DNA of 15,843 nt from assembly GCA_903874575.1 (NCBI GenBank), contig CAIQSZ010000192.1, positions 1-15,843 on the forward strand, read 5' to 3'. Every line of letters starts with the position of its first letter. Position 1 is the stretch's first letter. Source of the stretch: an uncultured Elusimicrobia bacterium (GTDB lineage: Bacteria > Elusimicrobiota > Elusimicrobia > UBA1565 > UBA9628). Below are positions 14,506 to 15,843 of the stretch, piece by piece. Below the pieces are notes generated by a model, which was not told the origin of the DNA, ran no database searches, and worked only from the letters and a program-made list of their open reading frames with translations. The position numbers and the translations under genes are program-made.

Positions 14506-14534
14506 TTGCGTTCCTATGAAGTCTTTGGTATGAT
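14506..14534 (+). promoter_or_regulatory. Sigma70-type promoter of the rplU operon
   Basis: TTGCGT (14506-14511) and TATGAT (14529-14534) are separated by exactly 17 bases and lie 22 bases before the rplU start, which would place transcription initiation near 14541. The -35 matches the consensus at four of six positions and the -10 at five of six. No other promoter of this quality was seen in the window. Confidence 0.75.
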
Positions 14535-14546
14535 GAGTCCCACCTC

Positions 14547-14552
14547 AAGGAG
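14547..14552 (+). promoter_or_regulatory. Shine-Dalgarno site of rplU
   Basis: AAGGAG lies four bases before ATG 14557. It fixes the start of L21 at MYAIIETG, rejecting a longer in-frame opening that begins inside the promoter region. Confidence 0.75.
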
Positions 14553-14556
14553 TCCT

Positions 14557-14868
14557 ATGTACGCAATCATCGAGACGGGCAGCAAGCAACTTTGGGTCGT
14601 TCCCGGCGATACCGTCAGGGTCGAGAAATTGGAAGTCGAGGCCGGCGCCAAGTTGACGTTCAACGCGCTTTGGGCCGTCGGAGACGCACGGGAAGGCCAG
14701 GAGCCGGCCTACAGCCGGGAAGCCAAGGTCACGGCCACGGTCGTCAAGCAGGACCGCGGGCCCAAGATTCTCGTCTTTAAGAAGCGCACCAAGAAGGCGT
14801 ACAAGAAGATGAAGGGACACCGTCAGTGGCTTACCTATCTGAAGATCGAGAGCATTTCCCTCAACTGA
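14557..14868 (+). CDS. rplU: 50S ribosomal protein L21
   Basis: The 103-residue product matches bL21 in length and in its hallmarks: MYAIIETGSKQ at the N-terminus, GDTVRVEKL, VFKKRTKKAYKKMKGHRQ and the final LTYLKIESIS. L21 binds 23S rRNA in the large subunit. It is the first gene of the conserved rplU-rpmA-obgE block, and it has its own promoter and a strong Shine-Dalgarno. The Lys-rich 'KKRTKKAYKKMKGHRQWLT' segment is the RNA-binding signature. SKQLWVV replaces the more usual GKQ(H/Y)xV, a mild divergence. Confidence 0.97.
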   Translation: MYAIIETGSKQLWVVPGDTVRVEKLEVEAGAKLTFNALWAVGDAREGQEPAYSREAKVTATVVKQDRGPKILVFKKRTKKAYKKMKGHRQWLTYLKIESISLN

Positions 14869-14869
14869 T

Positions 14870-15142
14870 ATGGCACACACAAAAGCACAGGGCTCTTCCT
14901 CCAACGGCCGCGACTCCCACGGGCAGCGCCTCGGCGTCAAGCGCTACGGCGGAGAGGTCGTTAAGGCCGGAATGGTCATCATGCGCCAGCGCGGCACCAA
15001 GATCCTCCCCGGGCTCAACGTCGGCCGCGGCAAGGATGACACGCTGTTCGCGAAGATCGACGGCGTCGTCACGTTCGAGTGGGCGAAGAAGGACAAGAAG
15101 ATGGCGTCCGTCTATCCCGCTCAAGCCGCCGCGAAGAAGTAG
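14870..15142 (+). CDS. rpmA: 50S ribosomal protein L27
   Basis: The 90-residue product begins MAHTKAQGSSSNGRDSHGQR and contains RLGVKRYGGEVVKAGMVIMRQRG, the bL27 signature; its N-terminal tail reaches the peptidyl-transferase centre. There is no Firmicutes-type cleavable N-terminal extension. The start lies one base after the rplU stop without a clear Shine-Dalgarno, so translation is probably coupled to rplU. Confidence 0.97.
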   Translation: MAHTKAQGSSSNGRDSHGQRLGVKRYGGEVVKAGMVIMRQRGTKILPGLNVGRGKDDTLFAKIDGVVTFEWAKKDKKMASVYPAQAAAKK

Positions 15143-15157
15143 CACCGACGCGAATAT

Positions 15158-15176
15158 CCGCGCGCGTCGCGCGCGG
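15158..15176. promoter_or_regulatory. First hairpin of a tandem pair between rpmA and obgE
   Basis: CCGCGCGCG and CGCGCGCGG form a perfect palindrome around one T, giving an eight-pair stem with a three-base loop. It begins 15 bases after the rpmA stop codon. Very GC-rich sequence makes such structures common, so a role in mRNA processing or stability is only possible. Confidence 0.4.
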
Positions 15177-15179
15177 GGC

Positions 15180-15220
15180 CCGGCGACCGCGCGCGACAGC
15201 GCCGGTCGCCGGTTTCTTCC
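15180..15220 (+). terminator. Strong hairpin upstream of obgE, possible attenuator
   Basis: CCGGCGACCG (15180-15189) pairs with CGGTCGCCGG (15203-15212). After one bulged C, GCGC (15191-15194) pairs with GCGC (15199-15202) around a GACA tetraloop, giving 14 pairs in total. TTTCTTCC follows, an imperfect U-tract. The obgE start codon is only 11 bases after the stem, so the structure could partly terminate transcription or affect obgE translation. Confidence 0.45.
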
Positions 15221-15222
15221 AT

Positions 15223-15843
15223 ATGAACTTCATCGACAAGGTCCGCGTCTTCATTTCCGCCGGCGACGGCGGGGACGGGTCTCTGTCGTTCCGCCGCCTG
15301 AAGTTCCTGGAGTTCGGCGGGCCTAACGGCGGCGACGGCGGCAAGGGCGGCGACGTGTGGTTCGAGGCTTCGTCGCGCCTGACCACTCTGATGGACCTGC
15401 ACTTCCGTCCGCACATCGAGGCCAGGCGCGGCGGCCACGGCAAGGGCGCCAACATGACGGGCGACAGCGGCGCCGACGTCGTCATCCCGGTGCCCGTCGG
15501 CACCATCGTCTATAAGGACGACGCCCTCGTCGCCGACCTGCACAAGGACGGCCAGCGCTGGTTGGCCGCGGCGGGCGGCCGCGGCGGGCGCGGCAACAAC
15601 TCTTTTAAGACTCATCGCAACACCGCGCCCCGCCTGGCCGAAAAGGGCGCGCCCGGAGAGAAGGCGACGCTCAACCTGGAACTCAAGTTGCTTGCCGATG
15701 TGGGCCTGGTGGGATTTCCGAACGCCGGGAAGTCCAGCCTCCTGGCGCGCGTGTCGCGCGCCCGCCCGAAGGTCGCGGACTATCCTTTTACCACACTAAT
15801 CCCGAACCTGGGCGTCGCCTACCACAAACATGTGAGCTTCGTC
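15223..15843 (+). CDS. obgE: GTPase Obg (CgtA), 3'-truncated by the window
   Basis: The first 207 residues are visible and the frame is open to the window end. The N-terminal Obg domain (residues 1-about 158) shows MNFIDKVRVFISAGDGGDG, GGPNGGDGGKGGDVWF and AAGGRGGRGNNSF, the glycine-rich loops typical of Obg. The G domain begins with ADVGLVGFPNAGKSSLL (P-loop, G1) and YPFTTLIPNLG (G2). Obg is a conserved GTPase acting in 50S assembly and stress responses, consistent with its place behind the L21 and L27 genes. ATG 15223 gives the standard N-terminus; there is no clear Shine-Dalgarno (TTTCTTCCAT precedes it), which may relate to the hairpin upstream. Confidence 0.96.
   Translation, partial: MNFIDKVRVFISAGDGGDGSLSFRRLKFLEFGGPNGGDGGKGGDVWFEASSRLTTLMDLHFRPHIEARRGGHGKGANMTGDSGADVVIPVPVGTIVYKDDALVADLHKDGQRWLAAAGGRGGRGNNSFKTHRNTAPRLAEKGAPGEKATLNLELKLLADVGLVGFPNAGKSSLLARVSRARPKVADYPFTTLIPNLGVAYHKHVSFV

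Noticed and set aside
14826..15326. A 166-codon + strand frame over rpmA and the start of obgE
   Set aside because: It is a shadow of L27 and Obg, both of which are unmistakable in other frames.
1..15843. CRISPR arrays, tRNA or rRNA genes, insertion sequences, attachment sites
   Set aside because: No regularly spaced repeats, transposase-like proteins, terminal repeats or tRNA-like sequences were recognised, and nearly all sequence is coding.

Overview
The window is a compact, high-GC bacterial segment with genes packed almost end to end. It has three parts. Lineage cannot be proven from 15.8 kb. From memory, nitrogenase-like genes beside a suite of radical SAM genes have been described in groundwater Elusimicrobia (Elusimicrobiota), and the high GC, gene content and TatD-associated radical SAM protein would fit. 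This is a tentative placement.

Region 1 (window start to 12247, + strand) is one long operon of ten genes in which every junction overlaps. The first seven kilobases encode nitrogenase-like proteins in the order beta-type (cut by the window edge), alpha-type, NifH-like, NifH-like, beta-type, alpha-type: two component-1 pairs flanking two Fe-proteins. The rest encodes four radical SAM proteins. Three are paralogous CX3CX2C enzymes with a C-terminal CX2CX5C site; the fourth is a larger B12-class-like protein with an unusual CX22CX2C arrangement. There is no NifB-like gene and I see no FeMo-cofactor ligand context, so dinitrogen fixation is unlikely. My inference is a nitrogenase-like ATP-driven reductase system working with radical SAM enzymes to build or reduce an unidentified cofactor, tetrapyrrole or peptide-derived product. 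This is the candidate undescribed system.

Region 2 (12236-14459) holds an exported Sel1-repeat protein (- strand), a divergently transcribed Crp/Fnr-type regulator without the usual cAMP-binding Arg-Ser, and a TatD-associated radical SAM protein (- strand). None has a demonstrable link to the operon; the operon's own promoter lies left of the window.

Region 3 (14506 to the end, + strand) is the conserved housekeeping block rplU-rpmA-obgE, with a good sigma70 promoter and Shine-Dalgarno in front of rplU and two GC-rich hairpins between rpmA and obgE. obgE is cut by the window end.
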